Made by a program: the position numbers and the translations under genes. Below are positions 15,927 through 24,832 of a stretch of 64,000 bases of DNA, piece by piece (position 1 is the stretch's first letter; every line of letters starts with the position of its first letter). The DNA comes from Flavobacterium psychrophilum (GTDB taxonomy: Bacteria > Bacteroidota > Bacteroidia > Flavobacteriales > Flavobacteriaceae), in NCBI GenBank assembly GCA_022730285.1, contig DZCQ01000001.1, positions 34,079-98,078 on the forward strand, given 5' to 3'. The notes under the pieces are model-generated. The model saw only the letters and a list, made by a program, of their open reading frames with translations, made no database searches and was not told the origin of the DNA.

Positions 15927-16296
15927 ACAATAGTTTTTACAAAGTAACAATTTTTTTTCTAATTGAAATCTAAAATTTATATTAAATAGGGCTATTTCAC
16001 GAAAAGAACATCTTTTTTTTTGCCTTAATTTATGTTTTTTTGCGTGAGGGATAGAAGCGGTATCCTTATGTGTAGCGATAGCGAAACAAAAGATTTAGCG
16101 AAAAGCCCGACCCGTAGTTTACGAAGGGTCACGCCCAAATGGTTCTTTTGCTGATTAGTATAGAATTTAGTATTCAATAGTATTTTTTATACAGCATGTT
16201 TTTGCCGATTGTTTTATTAAAACGAATGATAATATTTAGTTAAATTAAATTGCAGTATTATTTTATTTCCTAATTTTAAAAAATAATTTAAAAATC
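15927..16296. other. 370-base intergenic region between divergent lolD and msrA
   Basis: Apart from the hairpin repeat at 16042-16134 this stretch is A/T-rich with no coding potential I can support. It should hold the lolD (minus) and msrA (plus) promoters, but I find no exact TAnnTTTG at a suitable position for either. Confidence 0.5.
16042..16134 (-). repeat. Dispersed hairpin repeat, copy B (minus orientation) with extra GC-rich hairpin
   Basis: Read on the minus strand it contains GGGCTTTTCGCTAAATCTTTT, then a TTTGTTTCGC/GCGATAGC-like interior, AAGGATACCGCTTC and TATCCC. This is the same order of blocks as in copies C and D (left TCCGTTACAATCTTTT, right AAGGATTTTCACTTCTATCAGGG). Beside it is a hairpin GACCCGTA...TACGaaGGGTC (16109-16130). 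An outer stem GCGTGA (16042-16047) / TCACGC (16129-16134) closes the whole element. Confidence 0.65.
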
Positions 16297-16929
16297 ATGA
16301 AAACAATTTTATTAACTATCTTCACAATTATTACCTTGAGTTGTCAATCTAAAAGTCCTTCAAAAGAGATTGTGAAAATCCCAACCACTATGACAAAATC
16401 AGAAAAAGCTATTTTTGCAGGAGGATGCTTTTGGTGTACCGAAGCTATTTTTTTAGAACTTAAAGGTGTGATAAGTATTAAGCCAGGCTATATTGGTGGA
16501 AAAAAGGCAAATCCAAGTTACGAGGAGGTTTGTACTGGGAATACTGGGCATGCCGAAGCAATTGAAATTGTGTATAATCCATCGGAAATATCTTATGTAG
16601 AATTATTAGAGGTGTTTTTTGAAACGCATGATCCTACCACCATGAACCGACAAGGGGCAGATGTTGGTTCGCAATATAGAAGTGAAGTTTTTGCAACTAC
16701 CAATGCTCAATTTGATTTAGCTAAAAAGTATATAGAAACATTAAATGGGGAGAATATTTTTGGTAAAAAAGTGGTTACAAAAGTAAGTATGGCTCCTACT
16801 TTTTATATCGCAGAGGATTATCACCAGAATTATTATAATCAGAATAAAGATAAGTCTTACTGCTCTTATGTAATTACTCCTAAATTGGATAAAGTTCGAG
16901 AAAAATTTAAAAAATATCTAAAAAAATAA
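16297..16929 (+). CDS. msrA: Peptide-methionine (S)-S-oxide reductase, predicted lipoprotein
   Basis: Reduces the S-epimer of methionine sulfoxide in oxidised proteins. A short hydrophobic leader with an ITLSC lipobox (Cys16) suggests export and lipid anchoring, so repair would take place in the envelope. The MsrA domain follows: GGCFWC (42-47) with catalytic Cys44, then GYIGGKKANPSYEEVCTGNTGHAEA, FFETHDPTTMNRQGADVGSQYRS, and the late AEDYHQNYY. At 210 residues, leader included, the length is normal. It is a single gene, divergent from lolD, with the hairpin repeat copy B in its upstream region. Confidence 0.94.
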   Translation: MKTILLTIFTIITLSCQSKSPSKEIVKIPTTMTKSEKAIFAGGCFWCTEAIFLELKGVISIKPGYIGGKKANPSYEEVCTGNTGHAEAIEIVYNPSEISYVELLEVFFETHDPTTMNRQGADVGSQYRSEVFATTNAQFDLAKKYIETLNGENIFGKKVVTKVSMAPTFYIAEDYHQNYYNQNKDKSYCSYVITPKLDKVREKFKKYLKK

Positions 16930-17072
16930 TTCTATTTCTGTTATATCAAGGTTTTATTTTGGCATTGATTTTGCTATTTTATAGTAAGGAGAGTTCTAAA
17001 AATTAGTCTTTTGTAAATTTATTTTTTTTGCTGATAGCTATTTTTGAACTCCACCTTAAATAAAAAAATATA

Positions 17073-17375
17073 ATGACTGATATGGATAAAACCGTAGTGT
17101 TTACTAAAGCAAAAGACTACAAATTTGTAAAATTATTTGTAGGTATTCTTTTTGATTTAATAGGAATGCTTTCCTATATTATTCCGTTTTTTGCTGAAAT
17201 TACGGACATTATATGGGCTCCAATTGCGGGTTTTACTCTTGCTTATATGTACAAAGGGGCGGTTGGAAAAATAGGAGGTATTATTACTTTTTTAGAAGAA
17301 GTAATACCGGGTACCGATTTTATCCCTACTTTTACCATTATTTGGTTTTATGAGTATTATTTCCAAAAAAAATAA
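17073..17375 (+). CDS. Small membrane protein, 100 aa, unknown
   Basis: Not assigned. The protein has two or three hydrophobic stretches (LFVGILFDLIGMLSYIIPFF, WAPIAGFTLAYMYKG and a C-terminal FIPTFTIIWFYEYYF) with a charged N-terminus, so it is probably an inner-membrane protein. An alternative start is the second Met (17082). The regular composition and the bidirectional terminator beyond it argue that it is a gene. It stands alone between msrA and the convergent DUF349 gene. Confidence 0.7.
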   Translation: MTDMDKTVVFTKAKDYKFVKLFVGILFDLIGMLSYIIPFFAEITDIIWAPIAGFTLAYMYKGAVGKIGGIITFLEEVIPGTDFIPTFTIIWFYEYYFQKK

Positions 17376-17588
17376 TCTATTTGCTATATTTTGCAGAATT
17401 AATTTTGTGGTAATTTAGCATACAAAAATAAGTCGAAAGTTTTAATGTAATAAAGTAAAAAGTTATGTATTTGGTGAAAAAGATCCTTAACGAGCTGTAA
17501 TCTGCGTATTACCAAATAAAAAAGGATTTTTAAATTAAAAAAACAAAACAGCTTTCTGCTAATTTTTAGAACCCACCTAAAAATAAAC

Positions 17589-17617
17589 AAGCGATTTAAA
17601 GGGTGTTTAAATCGCTT
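17589..17617. terminator. Bidirectional terminator between the small membrane protein and DUF349 genes
   Basis: Perfect 12-bp stem AAGCGATTTAAA (17589-17600), loop GGGTG, TTTAAATCGCTT (17606-17617), flanked by A-rich sequence on the left (T-rich for minus-strand transcripts) and ATTTGT on the right. It lies between convergent genes. Confidence 0.88.
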
Positions 17618-17641
17618 ATTTGTACAAATGTGTTTTATGAT

Positions 17642-19525
17642 TTAGTTAGAAATATTTCTTACTTGTTTTAATTTCTCTTTCCATGTAAGCAATTCTTCTT
17701 TGTTTTTTTCGATATTTTTTAATACTTCTAACACCATTGGATTGTCTTTTTTAGCATTGGCAAAAAATTGAATGTTGTTTTCTAACTGAAAAATTTCATG
17801 TTGTAATTCTTCTACTTTTCTGGAAAGAAATATTTTTTCTCCTTCAATTTTTCTAGAATCATTTGCTTCGGTTAGCTGCTCCATTCTATTGCTAAAACGC
17901 ATCATCTCGGTTTCTTTTTTACTCAAACTTAGTTTCTCGAACAATACATCTAGTATTTTGTTGAATTTTCCTTCAATGTGACGTCTTGCAAATGGTACTT
18001 TTCCTATGTTTTTCCAAGCTTCAATATGGGATTTTATGGAATCCAAATCTGCTTTGTGTTCTCCTATTAACTGAAAATCTTTTAGTTTTTCTAAATATTC
18101 TTTCTTAGTCTCAAAAGCTTTTAATTCTTCTTCTTCGTTTTCATTTCGAGATGCGTGCAATCTGTCAAAATAGTGATTGCAAGCTGCTCTAAATTCTTTC
18201 CAAATAGTATCAGAATATTTTCTTGGTACATGTCCTACTTGTTTCCAATCTTCCTGAACTTTTTTCATTAAGGGAGTTGTTTTTTCAAAATCTGTACTCT
18301 CTTGAAGTTCTTTGGCTTTTGCAATAAGGGCATATTTTTTGTCAAGATTTGTATTTTGTTCCTTTTTAATGTCTTTGTAAAACGAATTTTTAAATACATT
18401 AAAATTTCTGACAGCATTTTTAAAATTGCTCCAAGTTTGTTCGTTTACTTCCGCAGGAACTTTACCAGTAATGAAAAATAGTTCTCTTAATGCTTCAATT
18501 TTATCTACCTGAGTTTGCCAACCACTGTGTTCTACAATTTGTTGTGTGGCTATTTCTTCTATTTGGGCAATAATTTGTTGCTTTTTAGTAAGATTTTCCA
18601 GTTCAATAGCATGTTGTTTTTCTAGTAGTACTTCTCTTTTTTCATGCATTTGTCTGGTTAATTCGCTAAATGCATTCCAAATATCTTCTCTAAATTCTGA
18701 CGAAACTGGCCCTATATCTTCTTTCCAAAGTTTGTGTAATAATTGCAATTCTTTAAAAGCTTTGGCAACATCTTCTTCGTTAATTAATGCTTGTGCTCTG
18801 GTAATAATCTTTACTTTTTCTTCCAGATTATGTTTGAAATCTATATCTCTTGCTTCTCTATCTAAGTGTAAATAATCGTAAAAATTTTCTAGATGAAAGT
18901 GGTAATTATTCCAAACATGGTTGTATTTGTCTTTTGGAATGGAACCTGCATTTTTCCATTTTTCTCTAAGATCATTAAATTGTTTTAAGTTGTCTTTAAT
19001 GTCTTGGCTAGAATTTAAAAGAGATTTTAATTGCTCTATTATTGCAAGTCGATTTTCAAGGTTATTTTTTAAAGTATTTTCTAAATTTTTAAAATGACTA
19101 TTTTTTTTATTTCTAAAGGTAGCATATAAGCTATCAAATTTTTCTTTTAAAGGAAAATGGTATTCAAAATTATCTTCTTTTTCTGTATTTTCTGCTAGAA
19201 ATTCTTCTTTTTTCTTATCAATATAGTGGTTATATTTTGTTAAAAAAACAGATTTTATCTCTTCTACATGATTTTTAACTTGCAAAAAAGTGTCTAAGGC
19301 TACTAATTTTTCAAGTTTTTGCACAAGGCTTTCTATGTCTAACTCTTCGTAATTTTGCATCGGAATTTCTGGAATATCTTCCGTATTTGCTTCTTCGTTA
19401 TTTTCGGCATTCAAATTTTCTATGTTTTGAACAGCAAAATTCACATTTTCAGAGTTTTCTATTAGTACTTCTTGTATTTGATTTCCATCTGCTTGTGGCA
19501 GGTTATCATGTTGTTCTTCGTGCAT
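17642..19525 (-). CDS. DUF349 repeat protein
   Basis: Large, acidic, helical cytoplasmic protein of 627 residues made of tandem DUF349 units. Repeats are recognisable by recurring W-rich lines: LREKWKNAGSIPKDKYNHVWNNYHFH, LQLLHKLWKEDIGPVSSEFREDIWNAF, VQEDWKQVGHVPRKYSDTIWKEFRAACNHYFDRL and IEAWKNIGKVPFARRHIEGKFNKIL. The N-terminal 80 residues are a very acidic, Asn/Glu-rich linker, and the C-terminus is a coiled coil. DUF349 proteins are widespread in Bacteroidota without a well-established role. The stop lies 24 bases beyond a bidirectional terminator, and the next gene upstream on this strand is aroE, starting the run aroE-TPR. Confidence 0.9.
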   Translation of the reverse strand: MHEEQHDNLPQADGNQIQEVLIENSENVNFAVQNIENLNAENNEEANTEDIPEIPMQNYEELDIESLVQKLEKLVALDTFLQVKNHVEEIKSVFLTKYNHYIDKKKEEFLAENTEKEDNFEYHFPLKEKFDSLYATFRNKKNSHFKNLENTLKNNLENRLAIIEQLKSLLNSSQDIKDNLKQFNDLREKWKNAGSIPKDKYNHVWNNYHFHLENFYDYLHLDREARDIDFKHNLEEKVKIITRAQALINEEDVAKAFKELQLLHKLWKEDIGPVSSEFREDIWNAFSELTRQMHEKREVLLEKQHAIELENLTKKQQIIAQIEEIATQQIVEHSGWQTQVDKIEALRELFFITGKVPAEVNEQTWSNFKNAVRNFNVFKNSFYKDIKKEQNTNLDKKYALIAKAKELQESTDFEKTTPLMKKVQEDWKQVGHVPRKYSDTIWKEFRAACNHYFDRLHASRNENEEEELKAFETKKEYLEKLKDFQLIGEHKADLDSIKSHIEAWKNIGKVPFARRHIEGKFNKILDVLFEKLSLSKKETEMMRFSNRMEQLTEANDSRKIEGEKIFLSRKVEELQHEIFQLENNIQFFANAKKDNPMVLEVLKNIEKNKEELLTWKEKLKQVRNISN

Positions 19526-19668
19526 GGTGCAGGATATTTACGGATTTATTTGGCACCGAAGTTACTAAAAACACTTTAATAAATAAAACAAAATTCTAAA
19601 ATAGTTACAGTGAACCATTTTTGGTAGTAAATGTTGGATTTGTCCGTTTTAAAATTGTATCTTTTTTG

Positions 19669-20406
19669 CTATTCGTTCCAAATTTCCCAAGATTTTTCTG
19701 CCTGAAATACAAGCATATCGTAGCCATTTTGTATATCTGCACCTTGTTTTGCTGCTTTTTGCAAAAATTGTGTTTGTGTAGGATTGTAAATTAAATCGAA
19801 AGCAAAATGCGTATTGTTAATAAGGTGATAGGGTATTGGTGGAAAATTTTCAACACTTGGAAAGGTTCCAATTGGTGTGCAATTTATAATAATTTGATAT
19901 TTGTTAAAAAGGGTTTGATTTAAGTCTTGGTAACTTATAGAATTTGGTTTTGCACTACTGCTAACATATACCGTAGGAATTTCTATTTGTTTTAATGCAT
20001 AAGCAACTGCTTTTGCGGCACCACCAGTTCCTAAAATAATTGCTTTTTTATGATTCGGTTTTAATGTTTTTTGTAAAGATTTTAAAAAGCCGTAGTAATC
20101 TGTATTATAGCCTACAACTGTCTTGTTTTTTGTGATTTTCAAGGTGTTTACCGCTCCAATTTCTCTAGCTTCTTTGCTGCAATCGTCTAGAAACGGGATA
20201 ATTGTTTCTTTGTACGGAATGGTTACATTAAGACCTATCAAATTTGGATTTTTTTGTAAAATGTCTTTAAATTGGGTTATATTTTCTATATCGAAATTTT
20301 CATAGGAATATTCGGATTCTATTTTTGAGGCAATAAATTTCTCTGTAAAATGTTTTTTAGAAAAAGAATAGCTAATATTTTTTCCTAGTAGTCCAAGTTT
20401 TTTCAT
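19669..20406 (-). CDS. aroE: Shikimate dehydrogenase
   Basis: NADPH-dependent reduction of 3-dehydroshikimate to shikimate, the fourth step toward chorismate. The 245-residue protein begins LGLLGKNISYSFSKKHF (the shikimate-binding S.S motif), has GLNVTIPYKETIIPFLD with the catalytic Lys, GAVNTLK, GYNTDYYGF (the second substrate motif with Asp), the NADP loop ILGTGGAAKAVAYAL, INCTPIGTFP, and ends NGYDMLVFQAEKSWEIW. It is slightly shorter than E. coli AroE (272), as is usual in this phylum. The TPR gene upstream ends 8 bases before its start, so they should be one transcript. Confidence 0.95.
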   Translation of the reverse strand: MKKLGLLGKNISYSFSKKHFTEKFIASKIESEYSYENFDIENITQFKDILQKNPNLIGLNVTIPYKETIIPFLDDCSKEAREIGAVNTLKITKNKTVVGYNTDYYGFLKSLQKTLKPNHKKAIILGTGGAAKAVAYALKQIEIPTVYVSSSAKPNSISYQDLNQTLFNKYQIIINCTPIGTFPSVENFPPIPYHLINNTHFAFDLIYNPTQTQFLQKAAKQGADIQNGYDMLVFQAEKSWEIWNE

Positions 20407-20413
20407 TAGTTAT

Positions 20414-21811
20414 TTATTGTAAACGATACATTTTGACGTATTCTTGTACTATTTTTTGTTCCCAAACGGTAGGGAATTTATTTTCTAATATTTTTTTGTT
20501 GTTGTAATCTTCTCTTAATGCGTTGCTTAGATAATAAATTCCTTTTTCTTTTTCGTTAAGTATAAAATAAATCCCTGCCAATCTGTATTCAATTTCGCTA
20601 TTGTCTGGAAAATAATTTGATGCTTGGAATAAAATTTGCACAATAGCATCAAATTCTCCTAAAAGTTGTAAGCTATCTGCCCAAGAAATCCATGTGTCTA
20701 ACTGATTGTCACCACATTCAATAGCTTTTCTATATCCATATTCGGATTCTTCAAAAAAATTAAGTGCTTGTGTAATAGTAGCATATCGTTTCCAATAGGT
20801 TTTGTTTTCTTCTTCTATTGAAATTGCTTTGTTTAAAAAATGGAGTGCTTTGGTGTTGTTTTTTTGACGAAAATAAAAATCGGTCATTGCAATCCAACCT
20901 TTGTCCAATAAAGGGTCTTCATGAATGGTTTGGTTGTAAAATTGTAGTGCTTTTACGTTATTCCCTAATTTTTCGTAGCATTTGCCTATTCTTAGTAGTG
21001 CATAAGAGGTAGGGTCGTCTAATCGGATTGTTTCGTTATAGTTTTCGATGGCTTCAAGATAGCGTTTTAGTCTTTCTAGCGTTTTAGCTTTTTCCATAAA
21101 AGCACCTAAAAATTCATCGTCTATTACCGTTGCATAGTCAAAAGCTCGTAATGCTTGCTCATATTGTTTTAGCCCATAATGCAATCTCCCTAATTGATGC
21201 CATGCTATTTCGCTATACGGATTGGTATCTATATATTTGTTTATGTATTGAATTGCTTGTTCATTTTGACTCAGAAATTCAAAGCAATACACCACATTAT
21301 ACAAACTTGCTTGTTCTTCTTGGTCAGATTCTAAACATTTTATAAAATTTTCTTTTGCCAATTCTACTTCGTCTAAAAAGAGGTACTCCATTCCTAGTAA
21401 ATTATACACATCTGCAAAATCTTCTGTGTATTGTAAAGCTATTTTTAAATATTCTACTGCTTTTAAATGGTTGTCTTTTTTAGAGTGTATGTTTGCTTTT
21501 TGTATGTATATTTCTTCGTTTGTAGGCTCTATAGAATAGAGGTCGTTTAGTATTTTTTCAGCTACTTCTAGCTTGTCATCATAGATAAGCATTTCTACTT
21601 GTACTAGTTTTAATCCTGTTGAGTTTGGATGTTGTTCTAGTCCTAGTTTTAAAGCTTTTTTTGCTAATGCAGTTTTGCCTATGTCTAGGTAATGCATAAT
21701 TATATCTTCAAATTCTTCAGAATCAAAAAATAAAACTTTATTGGTTTTAATCATTGATTCAAATTTGGATAGAGATCTGTTGTAATCTTCTTCTTCTTGG
21801 CTCAATTGCAT
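20414..21811 (-). CDS. Tetratricopeptide-repeat protein, cytoplasmic
   Basis: The 465-residue protein is built almost entirely of TPR helices (for example AVEYLKIALQYTEDFADVYNLLGMEYL, IAWHQLGRLHYGLKQYEQALRAFDYA and ALLRIGKCYEKLGNNVKALQFYNQ). There is no signal peptide: it begins MQLSQEEEDYNRSLSKFES. TPR solenoids bind other proteins; the partner is unknown. It is first in the run with aroE and is separated from the aminotransferase gene by 96 bases, where its promoter should lie. Confidence 0.9.
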   Translation of the reverse strand: MQLSQEEEDYNRSLSKFESMIKTNKVLFFDSEEFEDIIMHYLDIGKTALAKKALKLGLEQHPNSTGLKLVQVEMLIYDDKLEVAEKILNDLYSIEPTNEEIYIQKANIHSKKDNHLKAVEYLKIALQYTEDFADVYNLLGMEYLFLDEVELAKENFIKCLESDQEEQASLYNVVYCFEFLSQNEQAIQYINKYIDTNPYSEIAWHQLGRLHYGLKQYEQALRAFDYATVIDDEFLGAFMEKAKTLERLKRYLEAIENYNETIRLDDPTSYALLRIGKCYEKLGNNVKALQFYNQTIHEDPLLDKGWIAMTDFYFRQKNNTKALHFLNKAISIEEENKTYWKRYATITQALNFFEESEYGYRKAIECGDNQLDTWISWADSLQLLGEFDAIVQILFQASNYFPDNSEIEYRLAGIYFILNEKEKGIYYLSNALREDYNNKKILENKFPTVWEQKIVQEYVKMYRLQ

Positions 21812-21907
21812 AGTTTGAGATTAGTATTAATTACTAGTATAAAAATAAGCTTTAGAAATATATTTTCTTTTTATTTTAGTATATGTTGTAAACAATTTAA
21901 TTAACAA

Positions 21908-23095
21908 TTAAATATTATTTTCTACTTCGTTTAGAGCTTCAATAATTATGGCACAGCCAATTTTTATTTCTGCCAAACTGATGGTTAAAGGAGGTGTTAT
22001 GCGTATGGCACAAGCTTCGAAAAGAAGCCAAAAGAGTATGAGTCCTTTTTCTTGGCATTTAAAAATAACTTTGTTCGTGATTTCTGGACTATCAGTCATT
22101 ATAGCAAGCATTAGCCCTTCTCCTCTTATATCATTTATTAGTGGGTGTACTAGTAATTTTCTAAATAATTTTTCTTTCACTAATACCTCATTCATGATAG
22201 AGGTATTTGTTAATTCTTGTAGTGTTGCTAGGCAAGCTGCGGCAATAATTGGATGTCCTCCAAAGGTGGTAATGTGTCCTAATTTTGGGTTATCGGCTAA
22301 TAAGTCCATTTGAGAGGCATTTGCAGTAAATGCTCCCACAGGCATTCCACCTCCCATTCCTTTTCCCATGACTAGAATGTCTGGAACTACATCATAGTTT
22401 TGAAAACCAAACAGTTTTCCAGTTCTCCCGAAACCTGGCTGAATTTCGTCTAGTATCATTAACGCACCTACTTCTGTACATTTGTTTCTTACCTTTTGCA
22501 AAAAATTGTTTTCGGGTTTTATAAATCCTGCACCACCTTGTATTGTTTCGAGGATTATAGCTGCAGTTTTTGTGGTTATTTTTTCTAAATCAGATTCGTT
22601 GTTAAAGGTTATAAAATCGACATCGGGAATTAAGGGTCTAAATATTTGTTTTCGTTCTTCAAATCCCATAATACTCATGCTTCCCATTGTATTCCCATGG
22701 TATGCGTTGTGACAGGATATGAGTTGGCTACGCCCTGTTACTCTTCTGGCTAATTTTAAGGCTCCTTCTATTGCTTCTGTGCCGGAATTTACTAGATATG
22801 TTTTGTTTAATTCTTCAGGTAGATTTTCTGCTAGTAGTTTGCACAGTTGTACGGCTGGATTTTGTACATATTCTCCATATACCATTACATGTGAGTACAA
22901 GTCTAACTGATTTATAATAGCTTGTTTTATCTTTGGGTGTTGGTGTCCTAGTGTGCAAGCGGAGACTCCTGCTACAAAATCCAGATATTTTTTCCCAGAA
23001 GTATTATATATATAACTTCCATTTGCGTGTGAAACCTCCATTGCAAGCGGATAGGGTGAAGTTTGTGCTTGGTATTTATAAAAATCTTGTTTCAA
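21908..23095 (-). CDS. Class III (acetylornithine/ornithine-type) aminotransferase
   Basis: PLP-dependent aminotransferase of the ArgD/RocD superfamily moving the terminal amino group of a substrate such as N-acetylornithine, ornithine or 4-aminobutyrate to 2-oxoglutarate. Its 395 residues show the family line: YLDFVAGVSACTLGHQHPKI, VNSGTEAIEGALKLARRVTG, SCHNAYHGNTMGSMS, ILETIQGGAGF, LMILDEIQPGFGRTGKLFGFQ, then PDILVMGKGMGGGMPVGAF, in which the Lys of MGKGMGGG is the PLP lysine. It is not in an arginine-biosynthesis cluster, so I leave the substrate open. It ends near the TPR gene and begins 14 bases downstream of the OstA-like gene, which suggests an operon. Confidence 0.9.
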   Translation of the reverse strand: MKQDFYKYQAQTSPYPLAMEVSHANGSYIYNTSGKKYLDFVAGVSACTLGHQHPKIKQAIINQLDLYSHVMVYGEYVQNPAVQLCKLLAENLPEELNKTYLVNSGTEAIEGALKLARRVTGRSQLISCHNAYHGNTMGSMSIMGFEERKQIFRPLIPDVDFITFNNESDLEKITTKTAAIILETIQGGAGFIKPENNFLQKVRNKCTEVGALMILDEIQPGFGRTGKLFGFQNYDVVPDILVMGKGMGGGMPVGAFTANASQMDLLADNPKLGHITTFGGHPIIAAACLATLQELTNTSIMNEVLVKEKLFRKLLVHPLINDIRGEGLMLAIMTDSPEITNKVIFKCQEKGLILFWLLFEACAIRITPPLTISLAEIKIGCAIIIEALNEVENNI

Positions 23096-23109
23096 TTTAG
23101 TACAATAAT

Positions 23110-24753
23110 TTATTTTTTAGATTTTCTGCCCGCGTTTTGTTTGTCATATTCTAAAGTTTCCTTACTGGCTTCCATAGGGCTATTTATTTCCTTTAGTTTG
23201 GATAGTTTTTCTTTTTGCATTTTTGCATTTTGTATTAGTTCTTCAGGAGGAAAAATATCCTCTTTGGTAAGAATTTGTTCTTCTCCACGCCATACAAAGC
23301 CTTTTAGTTTTCTAGCATTTGGAGGCAATTCTTCTTCTGGATAAATAATCCCATCTACATTGGTGAAAAATGTGATGGTTTCTATGGAATTTCCGTCCAG
23401 TGTCATATTTATGCTGCTGCTTACGTTTTTATTAATTCCAATGAGTTCATTTTTCTCATTTCGCATATAAAAAATTACTTCGGTATTCTTGATAATATCT
23501 ACTTCGTGGAGTTTGTTTTCTTTAAATTTTCCAAATAAATTCTGTCCTTTTACTTGATTAAATCCATCTCCAATAGTGTCTTTAGAAGTTATAAATGCAT
23601 TATTAATTATTTTTAAAGAATCTATTTTTTCGGTTTTAGGGTCGGATATTAAGTACATTACATCTCCAGTCATTTGGCTTTTTCCATTCCAAAAAACTGG
23701 TTTTCCTATCATTTGGGTAATTCCTTTTTTTTGATTAAAATGTATGGAATCGCATTTACCGCTCATGTCTTTTTTAAAAAAACGAGCATTATTATAGCCT
23801 CTAATTATTCTGTCTTCTGGTTTTCCGGTTACTACCATTTTTTTGGCATGAAAATAAACAGAATCTTTTTCAAATAGCATAATTGCCACTGCTTTTTTGG
23901 TGATAAACATCGAGTCTTTTTGTTTGTAAACTTCTGCATAATTTCCTTTTACTACAAAATGATTGATGGTGTCTATCACTTTTACATTATTTATTGCTCG
24001 GGCAAAATCTGTTTTTTGTTCATAAAAAATATCATCGCCTTCTATTATTCTGTCTTTGTAAGTAATTTTAGAATCTTTAAGTAGTTTTCCTTCTCCTTTT
24101 TTGGTGTCATAAAATCCTTTTTCGGTATAAATAGTATTTGTTGCTGAGGTAATGGTAGATGGACCAAAAACATAGGCGTGTCCGGAATTAGTGTAATAAT
24201 CTAGATGATTTGTTTTAATAGTTTGCTTTGGGTTTGTAACGGTTACAGCTGTTTGAAATTGAAACTTTTTCTGATTCAGAAAGTATTTTCCAGACTTGCT
24301 AACCAAGGTGTTTTCTGGATCATGTATGGTTCCATAGCTGTTGTAATAAGCTTGTTGCGAATTTCTGTCAAAGTTAATAGTATCTGTTGCAAGGGTCATT
24401 TTTGGATCTCGCATAGTTACATTTCCTGTTGCAAATGCAAATTTAGTATTTCCGTTATACTCTGCATATTTACTATTCATAAATAACGTATCTCCCTGAA
24501 TCATTTGTACATTTCCAAATACTTTTACATAATTTTCTTTGGTAAAATGATAGGCTTTGTTACAGGTCATTCTAATTCCGTCATCTACAATCCGAACGTT
24601 GCCGGTAAGCACTACAGCACCTGGCACTTCGCTTTCTGAAATATCTAAATAATCGGCACCTTCAATTATAATTTGTTTTTTTGCTTGCGACCAACTTGTG
24701 TTCGTTATAAATAGCTGTAAAACTAGGCAGAATATTGCAAGTGATTTGTTCAA
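23110..24753 (-). CDS. OstA-like (LptA-domain) periplasmic protein
   Basis: Predicted exported protein of 547 residues with a signal peptide (KSLAIFCLVLQLFITNTSWSQA). Most of the chain is a beta-rich stack with repeats like GAVVLTGNVRI, GNVQMIQGDTLFMNSKYAEY and FAFATGNVTMRD, the pattern of the OstA/LptA beta-jellyroll that carries lipopolysaccharide through the periplasm. E. coli LptA is only about 185 residues; this longer version is common in Bacteroidota, where the exact role in LPS transport is not firmly shown. The C-terminus is basic (YDKQNAGRKSKK). The aminotransferase gene follows 14 bases later. No LptC or LptD homologue is adjacent. Confidence 0.83.
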   Translation of the reverse strand: MNKSLAIFCLVLQLFITNTSWSQAKKQIIIEGADYLDISESEVPGAVVLTGNVRIVDDGIRMTCNKAYHFTKENYVKVFGNVQMIQGDTLFMNSKYAEYNGNTKFAFATGNVTMRDPKMTLATDTINFDRNSQQAYYNSYGTIHDPENTLVSKSGKYFLNQKKFQFQTAVTVTNPKQTIKTNHLDYYTNSGHAYVFGPSTITSATNTIYTEKGFYDTKKGEGKLLKDSKITYKDRIIEGDDIFYEQKTDFARAINNVKVIDTINHFVVKGNYAEVYKQKDSMFITKKAVAIMLFEKDSVYFHAKKMVVTGKPEDRIIRGYNNARFFKKDMSGKCDSIHFNQKKGITQMIGKPVFWNGKSQMTGDVMYLISDPKTEKIDSLKIINNAFITSKDTIGDGFNQVKGQNLFGKFKENKLHEVDIIKNTEVIFYMRNEKNELIGINKNVSSSINMTLDGNSIETITFFTNVDGIIYPEEELPPNARKLKGFVWRGEEQILTKEDIFPPEELIQNAKMQKEKLSKLKEINSPMEASKETLEYDKQNAGRKSKK

Positions 24754-24832
24754 TGTTTTATTTTTTACAAAAATAGTTATTTTTTACAGAATGAAATACT
24801 TATTTTAACTTTCCTTTATGGTTTATAATGTT

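Noticed and set aside
17399..17590. A 63-residue minus-strand frame beside the DUF349 gene
   Set aside because: It consists of A/T-derived Leu/Phe/Lys residues and covers the terminator flank, and no start signal or family is visible.
18546..18875. A 109-residue plus-strand frame inside the DUF349 gene
   Set aside because: Ser/Cys-rich mirror of the helical coding strand; no start signal or homology.
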